Shown: in pieces, positions 46,201-53,978 of the stretch
Position numbering within the stretch: the stretch's first letter is position 1
Layout: every line of letters starts with the position of its first letter
Assembly: GCA_017556145.1 (NCBI GenBank)
Contig: JAFZCU010000048.1
Span: 1 to 64,000, forward strand
Reading direction: 5' to 3'
Source of the DNA: Prevotella sp.
GTDB lineage: Bacteria > Bacteroidota > Bacteroidia > Bacteroidales > Bacteroidaceae
Length of the DNA stretch: 64,000 nucleotides
Made by a program: the position numbers and the translations under genes
Notes under the pieces: generated by a model
Told to the model about the DNA's origin: nothing
What the model saw: the letters and a program-made list of their open reading frames with translations, nothing else
The model's database searches: none

Positions 46201-46584
46201 TCCATGCCGAAGGAGTTTGCCAACCGTTGGGTGGTGCCCGGCGATGAGGAGAAGACCACGATTCCTGTGATTGCTTCAAGACGTCAGAACAGGAATGACA
46301 GCGACCTGTCGTATGCCTACAACGCCTACAACTACTCTACGGAGCGTGTCGCAAAGGGGGACTTCATCCGCATGAAGGAAATCTCTTTGGGATATGAATT
46401 CCCCAAACTGGTTACCGATCCTCTGAAGATCAACAGTCTCTCGCTGAAGCTGCAGGCCACGAACCTCTTCCTGATCTATGCCGACAAGAAGCTCAACGGT
46501 CAGGATCCTGAGTTCTTCAATACCGGTGGTGTGGCTGTTCCTCTGCCGAAGCAGTTCACACTCACACTGCGTCTGGGTATCTGA
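43270..46584 (+). CDS. SusC/RagA family TonB-dependent outer membrane transporter
   Basis: The barrel of a SusCD nutrient importer, energised by TonB. 1104 aa from MMKRLSLILAGLFLYMGLALAQ; an upstream ATG at 43183 lies before the promoter box and is rejected. Order: carboxypeptidase-D-like domain (TKVTGTVISQEDGEPVIGASV), a TonB-box-like LAEVVVTG near residue 100, plug domain (PLWVVDGVIMEDV; ILKDGSATSIYGARAMAGVI), then the beta-barrel ending in FTLTLRLGI. First of a five-gene operon. No sigma/anti-sigma pair or hybrid sensor adjoins it. The substrate is not determined. Confidence 0.96.
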   Translation: MMKRLSLILAGLFLYMGLALAQTKVTGTVISQEDGEPVIGASVVIQGSKTGVVTDVNGQFSLSVPEGNKIVISYIGMKTETVTPRDGMKVTLAPDGQSLAEVVVTGMQKVDKRLFTGSTTKISAAEAKIDGMADISRSLEGRAAGVSVQNVSGTFGTAPKIRVRGATSIYGNSKPLWVVDGVIMEDVTDVSADDLSSGDANTLISSAIAGLNSDDIETFDILKDGSATSIYGARAMAGVIVITTKKGKQGQARISYTGEYTMRLKPSYSTFNIMNSQDQMGIYQEMQQKGYLNYAETSNAASSGVYGKMYQLITEYDATSGQFGLANTAEARADYLRQAEYRNTDWFDELFSNAIQHNHSVSISTGSEKSQTYASVSAMFDPGWTKQSKVERYTANLNNTFNISKQLTFNMIANSSIRKQRAPGTLSAETDVVSGEVHRSFDINPYSYALNTSRALDRDTYYTRNYAPFNIMHELENNYIDVEVFDIRVQGELRWKPIRKMELAALGAVKFNQSTQNHSILDDSNQAMAYRAMPTSTIRKNNPFLYTDPDNPYALPVTVLPYGGIYNKTTNKMSAWDFRATASYNDVYADDHIVNLYGGMEVNNIDRTYDWFRGWGMQYSLGEIANYAYEVFKKGAEENTQYYKLENTHERRAAFFGTATYSYKGRYTVNGTIRYEGSNKLGKSRDSRWLPTWNVSGAWNAHEEPWFEKRFRNILSHATLKASYSLTAESGPSWVTNSLPVITSYNPWRPFSGVRESGLEESDRANGELTFEKKHELNLGFQLGFFDNRINFEFDWYKRNNYDLIGIVNTQMGGQKYGNVASMKSNGVEMSLTTTNIKTSDFTWTTNIIYSHTHNEVTKLENNQRVIDLITGSGFTMEGYPVRSLFSIPFKGLTNEGLPLFLDQDGEITSTGIYFQTREKEKMDFLEYSGSVDPTDVGSLGNLFKYKSLSLNVFITYSFGNVVRLDPVFKNVYNDLNSMPKEFANRWVVPGDEEKTTIPVIASRRQNRNDSDLSYAYNAYNYSTERVAKGDFIRMKEISLGYEFPKLVTDPLKINSLSLKLQATNLFLIYADKKLNGQDPEFFNTGGVAVPLPKQFTLTLRLGI

Positions 46585-46586
46585 TG

Positions 46587-46618
46587 AAAAGGTAAAAAGG
46601 TAAAATAGTTAAAAGGTA
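46587..46618 (+). repeat. AAAAGGTA octamer repeats in the susC-susD spacer
   Basis: Four units with 8-bp period, three exact AAAAGGTA and one degenerate (AAATAGTT), beginning just after the SusC stop. They fill most of the 49-bp spacer. Confidence 0.75.
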
Positions 46619-46633
46619 AAAAACGAGATAATT

Positions 46634-48385
46634 ATGAAGAAATATTTAGGAATTTCAATCATAGCGATGGGGCTGGGCCTGACTGCTTGTGACGATTTCC
46701 TTGACAAATTGCCTGACAACCGTACAGAGGCAAATACCGAGGAGAAAATCCAGAAGCTGCTGGTGGCCGCCTATCCCACCCACGACCACATGGCCTTTAC
46801 GGAATATGCATCAGACAATGTGGACGATATGGGTGTCAACAACCCCTATTCTGACCGTTTCATCGACCAGCTTTACAGTTGGGAGGATGTCACAGAGACC
46901 GACGATCAGGATCCTGAGAGCTACTGGATGGACCTCTACCAGTGTATCGAGACGGCCAATATGGCCCTGGAGGGCTTGGAGTCGATGGGGGGTGCTACCA
47001 CCAAGACACTCAGAGAAATGGAAGCTGAGGCCCTGCTCTGCCGTGCCTATGCACACTTCATGCTGGTGAACTGCTTCTCCCTGCATTACGATGCCAACAA
47101 CCCCTCGGCACCTGGTATCTCTTATGTCACGGAGACCGAGAAGGAACTGAACCCCCAGTATCAGCGTGAGACGGTGCAGGAGAATTACAAGCATATCCAG
47201 GCCGACCTCGAGGCCGCCCTTCCCAATGTGGGCGACAGCTACTTCTCAGTACCCAAGTATCATTTCAACAAGATGGCCGCCTACGCCTTTGCCACCCGCT
47301 TCTATCTCTATTATGAGAAGTATGACAAGGCGATTGAGTGCGCCAACGTCGTATTGGGCACCAACCCCCGTGCCATGTTGCGTGATTATAAGACCATGGG
47401 CTCTATGACCCGTGATTTTGAACCTGTTGCCCAGCACAACATTGAAGCTACGCTGAAATGCAACCTGCTGCTGCTGACATCTTACTCAAACCAGCCTATC
47501 TGGTTTGGACCGTATTATATAGGTAAGCGTTACTCTCACAATGCCTATATTGGAACCAACGAGGATATCAATGCCATTGCTAATACGCTTTGGAGAGAGA
47601 CCATTTCCGCAAGTAGCGAGGGCTATCAGTCATACTATTTCCAGGTGGTGCGCTACTCAGGAACCAACCTGAACACATGGGTGACTTGGCGTATGCCTTA
47701 TCTGTTTGAGTACACCGACCACGAGGCTGGTATCGGTCATCGCCATACTGTCTACAACGCATTCACTGGCGACGAGGTGCTACTCAACCGTGCCGAGGCT
47801 TACATCATGAAGAATGATTATGCCAGCGCTGCCAAGGACATGACTATTTGGATGCAGAATATCAGCCGTACGGCCGATGCAGCGAAACTACAGCTGACAC
47901 CGGAGTCCATCGTTGAGAAGATGGCTAAGATTGAGTATTCTTACAGCCAGAATTTCGTGAAGAACAGTCAGGGTGCCATCATCCTGGATAGTCATGGGGC
48001 TGACTCTGTTGTCACAGTCGGTACTGATCAGGGCGTTGTGTCTACTATCAAGAAGCACCTGCACCCGAAGTTTACTATTGATGCCGAGGGCTCCGTTCAG
48101 GAGAGCATGCTTCAAGTTCTGTTGGCCATGCGACGCATAGAGACCTTGCATGAAGGCAAGCGCTGGTTCGACATTAAGCGCTGGGGCATTCGTATCCCGC
48201 GTCGTGTGATGGACGGCAGTGGTAAACCCCTTGAGATTACCGATTGGCTGGAAGTCGACGACCAGCGTCGTGCCATCCAGATTCCTATGAAGGTAAAAGA
48301 GGCCGGTTATGAGCCTAACCCTCGTACTACTTCTGACAAAGGCGGAAGTGAGATTGTTGACGATAAGTATATGTTAAAAGACTGA
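46634..48385 (+). CDS. SusD/RagB family substrate-binding lipoprotein
   Basis: Surface lid and ligand-binding partner of the SusC barrel. 583 aa; the lipoprotein signal MKKYLGISIIAMGLGLTAC is followed by the family hallmark DDFLDKLPDNRTE. The helical TPR-rich core follows (YWMDLYQCIETANMALEG; ALLCRAYAHFMLVNCFSLHYD), and the C-terminal RagB/SusD motif RRIETLHEGKRWFDIKRWG. 49 nt after SusC and 4 nt before the metallohydrolase gene. Confidence 0.96.
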   Translation: MKKYLGISIIAMGLGLTACDDFLDKLPDNRTEANTEEKIQKLLVAAYPTHDHMAFTEYASDNVDDMGVNNPYSDRFIDQLYSWEDVTETDDQDPESYWMDLYQCIETANMALEGLESMGGATTKTLREMEAEALLCRAYAHFMLVNCFSLHYDANNPSAPGISYVTETEKELNPQYQRETVQENYKHIQADLEAALPNVGDSYFSVPKYHFNKMAAYAFATRFYLYYEKYDKAIECANVVLGTNPRAMLRDYKTMGSMTRDFEPVAQHNIEATLKCNLLLLTSYSNQPIWFGPYYIGKRYSHNAYIGTNEDINAIANTLWRETISASSEGYQSYYFQVVRYSGTNLNTWVTWRMPYLFEYTDHEAGIGHRHTVYNAFTGDEVLLNRAEAYIMKNDYASAAKDMTIWMQNISRTADAAKLQLTPESIVEKMAKIEYSYSQNFVKNSQGAIILDSHGADSVVTVGTDQGVVSTIKKHLHPKFTIDAEGSVQESMLQVLLAMRRIETLHEGKRWFDIKRWGIRIPRRVMDGSGKPLEITDWLEVDDQRRAIQIPMKVKEAGYEPNPRTTSDKGGSEIVDDKYMLKD

Positions 48386-48389
48386 GCTT

Positions 48390-49340
48390 ATGAAAAAGAA
48401 TATATTATTTGTATTGCCTCTGATGCTGATGGGTTTTGTTCTCACCTCTTGCGAAACTGATGAGATCAAGTCGGAAAGCGTCATCACTGCTGACAGCTAC
48501 GTCAAGAACAATTTCGACAAGTGGCTGGAGGTGAATTATGTGAATCCCTACAATATCGATTTCAAATATCGCTATGAGGAGATTGAGAGCGACTACAACT
48601 ACTATACCGTTCCTGCCAATATGGATAATGCCATCGTGATGGCCCATATCCTGAAGTATCTCTGCATGGAGACCTACGACGAGGTGGCTGGTATAGAGTT
48701 TACCCGTGCTAACTTCCCCAAGATGTTCTATCTGATTGGCGAGTGGGAGTATCTTAACAATGGTTCTTACATCCTTGGTACGGCCGAGGGCGGCAAGAAG
48801 ATTCTCCTGGCCGGCATCAACTACCTGGATTACGTACTTGGTGGTAAATGGGGTGAAAAGGAAAATGTGGCCGAGAACTTGAACCACTATTACATCAAGA
48901 CTATCCACCACGAGTTTACCCATATCCTGAACCAGACGCGCGACTACCCGACGTCGTTCCAGGAAGTGACCGGTGCTTCGTATGTCAACGACAGCCAGTT
49001 CTCCGAGCCTTACAGTTCGGCTTATCTCAAGCGCGGCTTTATCTCAGCCTACGCACAGACAGAGCCGAAGGAGGACTTTGCCGAGATGGTGGCGGAGTAT
49101 GTGACCCACACCCCCGCATGGTGGGAGGCCAAGATGCAGGCCGCCGATACTATGTGGGAGGAAGATCTTGACCAGACGCTGACAGGCCGTGTGCTCATCG
49201 AGCAGAAACTCGACATCGTCCGCGCCTATATGAGTGAGACCTGGAATATCGACATGGACCAGTTGCGCGACTGCATCCTCCGTCGTCAGAGCAATCTTAC
49301 TGCAGGCCTGGTCGAATTGTATGATCTGACCGTAGAATAA
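48390..49340 (+). CDS. Substrate import-associated zinc metallohydrolase lipoprotein
   Basis: 316 aa with lipobox LTSC at residues 18-21. The zinc motif is HEFTH (IHHEFTHILNQTRDYP), followed by EDFAEMVAEYV, a likely third-ligand glutamate, as in metzincin- or gluzincin-like SusCD-associated lipoproteins. This type is found beside SusC/SusD and is thought to trim the imported substrate at the cell surface; a peptide or protein substrate is plausible. Very tight spacing in the operon. Confidence 0.85.
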   Translation: MKKNILFVLPLMLMGFVLTSCETDEIKSESVITADSYVKNNFDKWLEVNYVNPYNIDFKYRYEEIESDYNYYTVPANMDNAIVMAHILKYLCMETYDEVAGIEFTRANFPKMFYLIGEWEYLNNGSYILGTAEGGKKILLAGINYLDYVLGGKWGEKENVAENLNHYYIKTIHHEFTHILNQTRDYPTSFQEVTGASYVNDSQFSEPYSSAYLKRGFISAYAQTEPKEDFAEMVAEYVTHTPAWWEAKMQAADTMWEEDLDQTLTGRVLIEQKLDIVRAYMSETWNIDMDQLRDCILRRQSNLTAGLVELYDLTVE

Positions 49341-49361
49341 ACAGCAAAAAGATAGAATAAT

Positions 49362-50615
49362 ATGAAAAAGAATGCTATAATCCTATTCCTGCTCATGGCG
49401 CTGCCGACGCTGTTGCTGACGTCATGTCTGAAAGACCAGGAAGACGTTTTCGAAGAGTCTGCGTCCGCACGCACGGCCAACTACCTGAGCAACGCCAAGA
49501 AAGTGCTGACCAGTGCCGAGAACGGATGGCTGCTGAATTACTATCCCGATCGCGACCAGAGCTATGGTGGCACGCCTTACGTGCTGAAGTTCGGCGACGA
49601 GACGGTAGAGGTGTCCTCAGAGCTGGCAGGCGATCCCACCTACAGCGTTGAGTCCACTTATGTCCTGAGAAATGAGGACGGCCCCGTGCTGATGTTCGAC
49701 ACCTACAACGAGCTGATGCACTACTTTGCCACGCCTTCGGGCTCGTCAGGAGCCGGTGGCTACGAGGCCTACGATGGCGACTTCATCTTCATCATCCTCG
49801 GCATCAGTGCCGATCAGGACACCATCACCCTGAAGGGTAGCCGCTCTGGCAATGTCATGTATATGTACCGGTTGCCAGGCTCCGGTGTGGACTATCTTTC
49901 CAAGGTGCTCGAGACCGAGGAGACCATGCCCGTCAACTACACCTTCAATGTTCAGGACGAGATTGTCAATGTCACCTTGTCTGGCGGTACAGCCAGCTTC
50001 ATTTCTCCTTCCAAGAAGGTCAACGAGCTGATGGCCTACATCTATACCGACCGTGGTATCGAATTCTACGAGCCCGTCGATATCTACGGCACGGTGCTGA
50101 ATGGTATCGTCAACAGCGGCGAGGCCGAGGTCACATCGTCCATCGGCGACAGCCCCGTCCAGATGAAAGTGGTGTTCCTGCCCATCAACGAGATCTTTGT
50201 CAATACCGACTGGTACCTCTCTTATGCCAACCTCGGCGAGTTTGCAAAGCCCTACTTCGACAAGGCCATTGCCGGTTCTGCCAGCGAGGGTGAAATCATC
50301 TCGATGATGGCATTCACCCTTATCAACGGCAACTTCAGCCTCTACTTCCTGAGTGGCAAGTATCCTGGCGCACTGGCGTTCAGTACCGAGTACATCGGTG
50401 AAGACCAGATCAGGCTGACCTACAATCCTGCCAACAACTACAGCAATGGTAACTGGTATTATAAGAATGCCGGCTACAACAATCTGTTGGTTCCCCTGGA
50501 GCGTACCTTCAGGCTCGAGTCGAATAGCAAGATCAGGCCAACGGTCGTAAGGATGGTCGACACCGAAGAACCCACCAATGTCATCACCGTCACCACTTCG
50601 GCCGCTTCGTTCTGA
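49362..50615 (+). CDS. DUF4302 family lipoprotein
   Basis: 417 aa; lipoprotein signal MKKNAIILFLLMALPTLLL with lipobox LTSC. The motif KKVLTSAENGWLLNYYPDRD and the layout agree with DUF4302 proteins, which sit in SusCD operons with the HExxH lipoprotein. Probably surface exposed and a substrate-handling accessory. Mostly beta strands. Function not established. Confidence 0.82.
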   Translation: MKKNAIILFLLMALPTLLLTSCLKDQEDVFEESASARTANYLSNAKKVLTSAENGWLLNYYPDRDQSYGGTPYVLKFGDETVEVSSELAGDPTYSVESTYVLRNEDGPVLMFDTYNELMHYFATPSGSSGAGGYEAYDGDFIFIILGISADQDTITLKGSRSGNVMYMYRLPGSGVDYLSKVLETEETMPVNYTFNVQDEIVNVTLSGGTASFISPSKKVNELMAYIYTDRGIEFYEPVDIYGTVLNGIVNSGEAEVTSSIGDSPVQMKVVFLPINEIFVNTDWYLSYANLGEFAKPYFDKAIAGSASEGEIISMMAFTLINGNFSLYFLSGKYPGALAFSTEYIGEDQIRLTYNPANNYSNGNWYYKNAGYNNLLVPLERTFRLESNSKIRPTVVRMVDTEEPTNVITVTTSAASF

Positions 50616-50641
50616 TGAAATCAATTAAAAGAATCAAGGAT

Positions 50642-52114
50642 ATGAAAAAGATATTTTGTTTTATCGCATTGCTGGCAGGCGTGACCATGCTCACGTCATG
50701 CGGCAACGATGATGCCACTTACACCCCCGTCCCCGTCCTCGAGGTTTCCAATGCCGACGTCCTGTTCGAGGCAGAGGGAGGTACCGGCTCCATCACCGTC
50801 AATGCCTCGGGCAACGTCGCTGCAGTGGTTGAGTCAGGTTCATGGCTGTCGGCATCGGTCAACGGCAACACCGTCAACTTGTCGGCTCCTTTGAACTCGT
50901 CGCTCAACGGCCGCTCTGCCAAGGTCGTCATCACCGCCGATGGCAACAAGGCCGAGGTGACTGCCACCCAGAAGGGTAGCGTCTACGGACTGGTCGAGGG
51001 TTGGGAATACACAGTGACCGATGCGGCCAACGCCTCTGTCAATGTTCCCGTGGTGCATACCGAGGCCGTCATTGTCGAGAGTCTCACGGAGTGGCTGACG
51101 GCCAGGTTCAACGATGCCACCAGCAACATCGAGGTGGTGGCCCAGTCCAACGAATCCGCGAAAGACCGCGTGGGCTATGTCGCCTTCAAGACCGGTATTA
51201 TCAGCGACACGATTGCCGTTATCCAGAAGGGCATCGTGTTTGTCGTCAATCCAGCCACCCTCTCTGTCAGCAGTGAGGGCAGCAGCGAGACAGTCACCAT
51301 CCAGCACTCCCGACCGGTTCAGATCATTGCCGCGCCTGAGTGGGTTGACCTGAAAGGCGCCGACAAGGGCGGCACCCTGACGATGACCGTCACGATTGCC
51401 GAGAATACCAGCGGCACCCGTACTGGAGAGATTACACTCACCTCGGGCCCCCTCGAGAAGAAGATTTCCATTGCCCAGGCCGGGGCTGAGGCTGAGGAGG
51501 GACCCACCTTTGCCGATGAGGTATATGGCCAATATGCTTTCGTGTACTACGATGCCTTTGAAACCGAGGATTGGTACTACTACGATACTGAGATTACGGC
51601 AGAAGGTCTGACCATTTATTTCCCCACGTCCGCCACCGTTACAGTGCCTTATACCATTCCTTTGGAGATCGACAATGTCGGCCGACAGGTGAAGGCTGGT
51701 CCTAACGGGAGCTACCTTGGTACGTTTGCCGACACCTATTACGTCTATCTGGGCTGGCTCAACATGACCACCGGACTATCCCCCTTCGACGTTCGCTCAA
51801 TGGCCATCGGCACGCTCTCTACCGAAGAGGAAGATGGTGAGCTGACCACCTATCTGGAATGGGGTGGCACGTTTGGCGATCAGGAAATCGAAGGTTGGGT
51901 GCTGCAGGCTCATGCGTCGCCTGAGTATTCAGACGACAGCTATATCGGCGGCCTCTCTTTCCTCGTCAATCCTTATATGATGAAGCTCGATTCGGGCGAG
52001 GATGCTGCTGCCGCCCGCCGTCGTGCCCCGTCTTCACGTGTTATCTATAGCCGTGGTCATAAGGTCTATCCTGCAAAGACCAGTTCTCATGGTCCATTGA
52101 AGCAGATGAAGTAA
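50642..52114 (+). CDS. BACON-domain surface lipoprotein
   Basis: 490 aa from MKKIFCFIALLAGVTML with lipobox LTSC; a reading starting at 50615 would place charged residues ahead of the signal. Three BACON-like beta domains follow (LEVSNADVLFEAEGGTGSITV; a degenerate middle one; NPATLSVSSEGSSETVTIQH), each ending in a VTATQKG or ISIAQAG type strand. The C-terminal 200 residues are an unassigned beta domain. BACON domains are linked to mucin or glycan binding. Last gene of the operon, followed by a terminator. Confidence 0.85.
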   Translation: MKKIFCFIALLAGVTMLTSCGNDDATYTPVPVLEVSNADVLFEAEGGTGSITVNASGNVAAVVESGSWLSASVNGNTVNLSAPLNSSLNGRSAKVVITADGNKAEVTATQKGSVYGLVEGWEYTVTDAANASVNVPVVHTEAVIVESLTEWLTARFNDATSNIEVVAQSNESAKDRVGYVAFKTGIISDTIAVIQKGIVFVVNPATLSVSSEGSSETVTIQHSRPVQIIAAPEWVDLKGADKGGTLTMTVTIAENTSGTRTGEITLTSGPLEKKISIAQAGAEAEEGPTFADEVYGQYAFVYYDAFETEDWYYYDTEITAEGLTIYFPTSATVTVPYTIPLEIDNVGRQVKAGPNGSYLGTFADTYYVYLGWLNMTTGLSPFDVRSMAIGTLSTEEEDGELTTYLEWGGTFGDQEIEGWVLQAHASPEYSDDSYIGGLSFLVNPYMMKLDSGEDAAAARRRAPSSRVIYSRGHKVYPAKTSSHGPLKQMK

Positions 52115-52148
52115 TCCCTTCCGACCACTCATTTGTAGCATATTAATT

Positions 52149-52187
52149 CAAGTGGCTGGTGTCATGCATACCAGCCACTTGTTTTTT
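52149..52187 (+). terminator. Rho-independent terminator of the first SusCD operon
   Basis: CAAGTGGCTGG pairs exactly with CCAGCCACTTG around an 11-nt loop, followed by six T. Confidence 0.9.
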
Positions 52188-52210
52188 ATTACCTGCAGTC
52201 GAACAGAATC

Positions 52211-52388
52211 AATTACAAATTACAGATTACAGTTTAAAAATCGCTTGGGGCTAGAAACGATGCAAATCTATGCAAATTTATTGTATTATTATTTATTTAT
52301 ATATAAGATATATATTATATATAAATAAAATAGAAAGTATGGAGAAAGTGGAGGTCGAAAATAAAACTGTAATCTGTAATTTGTAATT
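52211..52388. repeat. Palindromic element with ATTACAR heptamer arms (178 bp)
   Basis: Perfect 25-bp inverted arms at 52211-52235 and 52364-52388, each with three heptamers ATTACAA, ATTACAG, ATTACAG. Inside is a second inverted repeat of 15 bp (52292-52306 and 52315-52329, A/T only, 8-nt loop), and a direct repeat ATGCAAAT. Same two-level plan and size as the element at 3884-4058. It lies between the SusCD terminator and an orphan promoter. Confidence 0.88.
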
Positions 52389-52445
52389 CAAACAATTATA
52401 GCGTGCTTTTTAGCGTTATTATTTGGAAGTACTATGAATTTTTAG

Positions 52446-52453
52446 TACCTTTG
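52446..52453 (+). promoter_or_regulatory. Orphan promoter (-33 TTTG and -7 TACCTTTG)
   Basis: TACCTTTG with TTTG at 52422-52425, spaced as in Bacteroidetes promoters. It faces a region with no full gene and a terminator 250 bp later. Confidence 0.65.
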
Positions 52454-52459
52454 CATTGT

Positions 52460-52733
52460 CAATGAAAAACGATGAAATTTGCGGCCTAACTGGGCAACAA
52501 AAATTGCATGGCGCGCGGGCAATTGTTTCCTCGGGAAAGCACAAAATCAAGTCGATTCGGCGGAAGGTGAAATTAATTAACAATCAATTTGTTCGCTCGG
52601 CGACACAAGGAGACGCTTGCCAGAGCAAGAACCATTAAAAAGAAAGGATTTATTATGGCATTGAAAGTAAAAGCAGTGGTAATAGATCTAAACAGATTAA
52701 AAATCCCCACGCATTCCGCGGGGGGATTATTAA
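52460..52733 (+). other. Orphan short transcription unit; possible HU-like gene remnant or small RNA
   Basis: From the orphan promoter to the terminator is about 275 nt. At 52655 an ATG preceded by AAAGGATTTATT begins MALKVKAVVIDLNRLK and then runs into the terminator sequence. MALKVKAV resembles the start of Bacteroidetes HU-like DNA-binding proteins as I remember them, so this may be the 5' stump of a deleted gene. Alternatively the 190-nt leader (with GC-rich segments near 52490-52560) may be a small RNA. Neither is proven. Confidence 0.35.
52702..52733. terminator. Terminator between the orphan unit and the pyrophosphatase gene
   Basis: AATCCCC pairs with GGGGATT, with partial inner pairing around ATTCC. 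On the minus strand TTTTTAATC follows, so it serves the pyrophosphatase homologue, and it can also stop the orphan transcript. Confidence 0.7.
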
Positions 52734-52737
52734 GTTA

Positions 52738-53850
52738 TCATGAGTCTAACTGTTTCTGGATTAGGGGGACGATTACCTTGCGCGAAAGCTTCGTCTCGGA
52801 ATAGGCGACACCCACGCGCAGCGAAGCACCAAAGATGGCCTCGGCCACCTCGCGGGCCCCTGTGCCGTAATAGATAAGATAGGTACCTGCATCGACGTAT
52901 TTATTGTCGGGGTCGCTGGGGTCAGTGTTGCGCACCTTTAAGTCGATCTTGGCGAATACCATGTCAAGTCCCTTTTCGTCAAGCACCTCCGGCATCACGG
53001 CCAGCATACGGTCAAGATAGTCGTCTGCCTCTTCTTCCTTGGTGTCCAGACTCGCCATGCCGAACAGATAACCGTTATACTCATAGCCCTTATAGTCGGA
53101 CAAGAAGATGTCCTTGTCCGTCATGCCGGAAACGTCATCCGAGGCTTTCGACATTTGCTTGTAAACGACGGCCATCGAGTCAGGGCTGATGCCTAATTGT
53201 TCCGTCAGGGCCTCCCAGGCCGCGGTATCGGCAGCACAGGCGCTGACCTTCGTCAGGTTTTTGGTATCGCTGACGATGCCTGCAAGCATGATGCGGGCAG
53301 TCTCATCGTCGATGGCAACACCAAGCTCATGGTACATCCCGAAGATGATGGTGTTGGTAGAGCCTATCATCTCGCGCCTCACGATGGGAATGCCGCTTTG
53401 GGCTATCTCACCGTCCGCGTGGTGGTCGATGACCTGCAGGATGACGGCCTCGCGAGCACCGTCCACACATTGCATATAGTCGGCGTGGTCGGTCAGTATG
53501 AGACGGGTCTGTGGAGCCACCGACGTTTTCAGCTCGGGCAGCTCGAAACCGAAGAACGTGGCAATGTACGCCGTCTCGCGGTTCATTCCACTCGATACCT
53601 TGGCCTTGCAGTTGTAGCCCAGCGACCGCATCAGACGGGCATACGCCAGTGCCGAGGTGACGGCATCCACATCAGGCGTCTTGTGCCCATAGACATAACA
53701 AGTGTCATTGCCCCAATCGAGTGTACGCAGCTTTGCCCGCAGTTCATCACCCGGGGTTGTCGGCGTATCCATAAAATTGTCCTCAACGCTACATGAGCTG
53801 AACATGCCCAGCGCAAACAGCATCATAAGAATAGTCGCTTTCCTCATCAT
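52738..53850 (-). CDS. Exported lipoprotein homologue of family II (DHH/DHHA2) inorganic pyrophosphatase
   Basis: 370 aa. The N terminus is a lipoprotein signal with lipobox FSSC (C20). The rest is a DHH phosphoesterase of the manganese pyrophosphatase type: H56, D60 and D62 in GHKTPDVDAV, D121 and H122 in LTDHAD, the IDHH motif at 141-144, an aspartate in GIVSDTKN, and a C-terminal SRK in KLSRKVIVPL. All metal ligands appear kept; the arginine often after DHH is an alanine here. Family II enzymes are normally cytoplasmic, so an exported copy is unusual. It has its own -7 box, 128 bp after the second SusCD operon. Confidence 0.85.
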   Translation of the reverse strand: MMRKATILMMLFALGMFSSCSVEDNFMDTPTTPGDELRAKLRTLDWGNDTCYVYGHKTPDVDAVTSALAYARLMRSLGYNCKAKVSSGMNRETAYIATFFGFELPELKTSVAPQTRLILTDHADYMQCVDGAREAVILQVIDHHADGEIAQSGIPIVRREMIGSTNTIIFGMYHELGVAIDDETARIMLAGIVSDTKNLTKVSACAADTAAWEALTEQLGISPDSMAVVYKQMSKASDDVSGMTDKDIFLSDYKGYEYNGYLFGMASLDTKEEEADDYLDRMLAVMPEVLDEKGLDMVFAKIDLKVRNTDPSDPDNKYVDAGTYLIYYGTGAREVAEAIFGASLRVGVAYSETKLSRKVIVPLIQKQLDS

Positions 53851-53876
53851 ATATTATGCCTCCCTATATTTTTCGG

Positions 53877-53884
53877 CAAAGATA
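53877..53884 (-). promoter_or_regulatory. -7 promoter box of the exported pyrophosphatase homologue
   Basis: TATCTTTG on the minus strand, 26 nt before the ATG at 53850. Confidence 0.65.
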
Positions 53885-53978
53885 CGACAAAATACTCAAA
53901 ATACCAAATAAAGTGAAATAAAAACGATGGCGATGTCTGAAGAAACACCGCCATTGATTTTTATAAGATCCTCAAGGA

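Noticed and set aside
52456..52638. 60-codon plus-strand frame after the orphan promoter
   Set aside because: Basic, low-complexity translation, no homology that I recognise, and its ATG almost coincides with the predicted transcription start.
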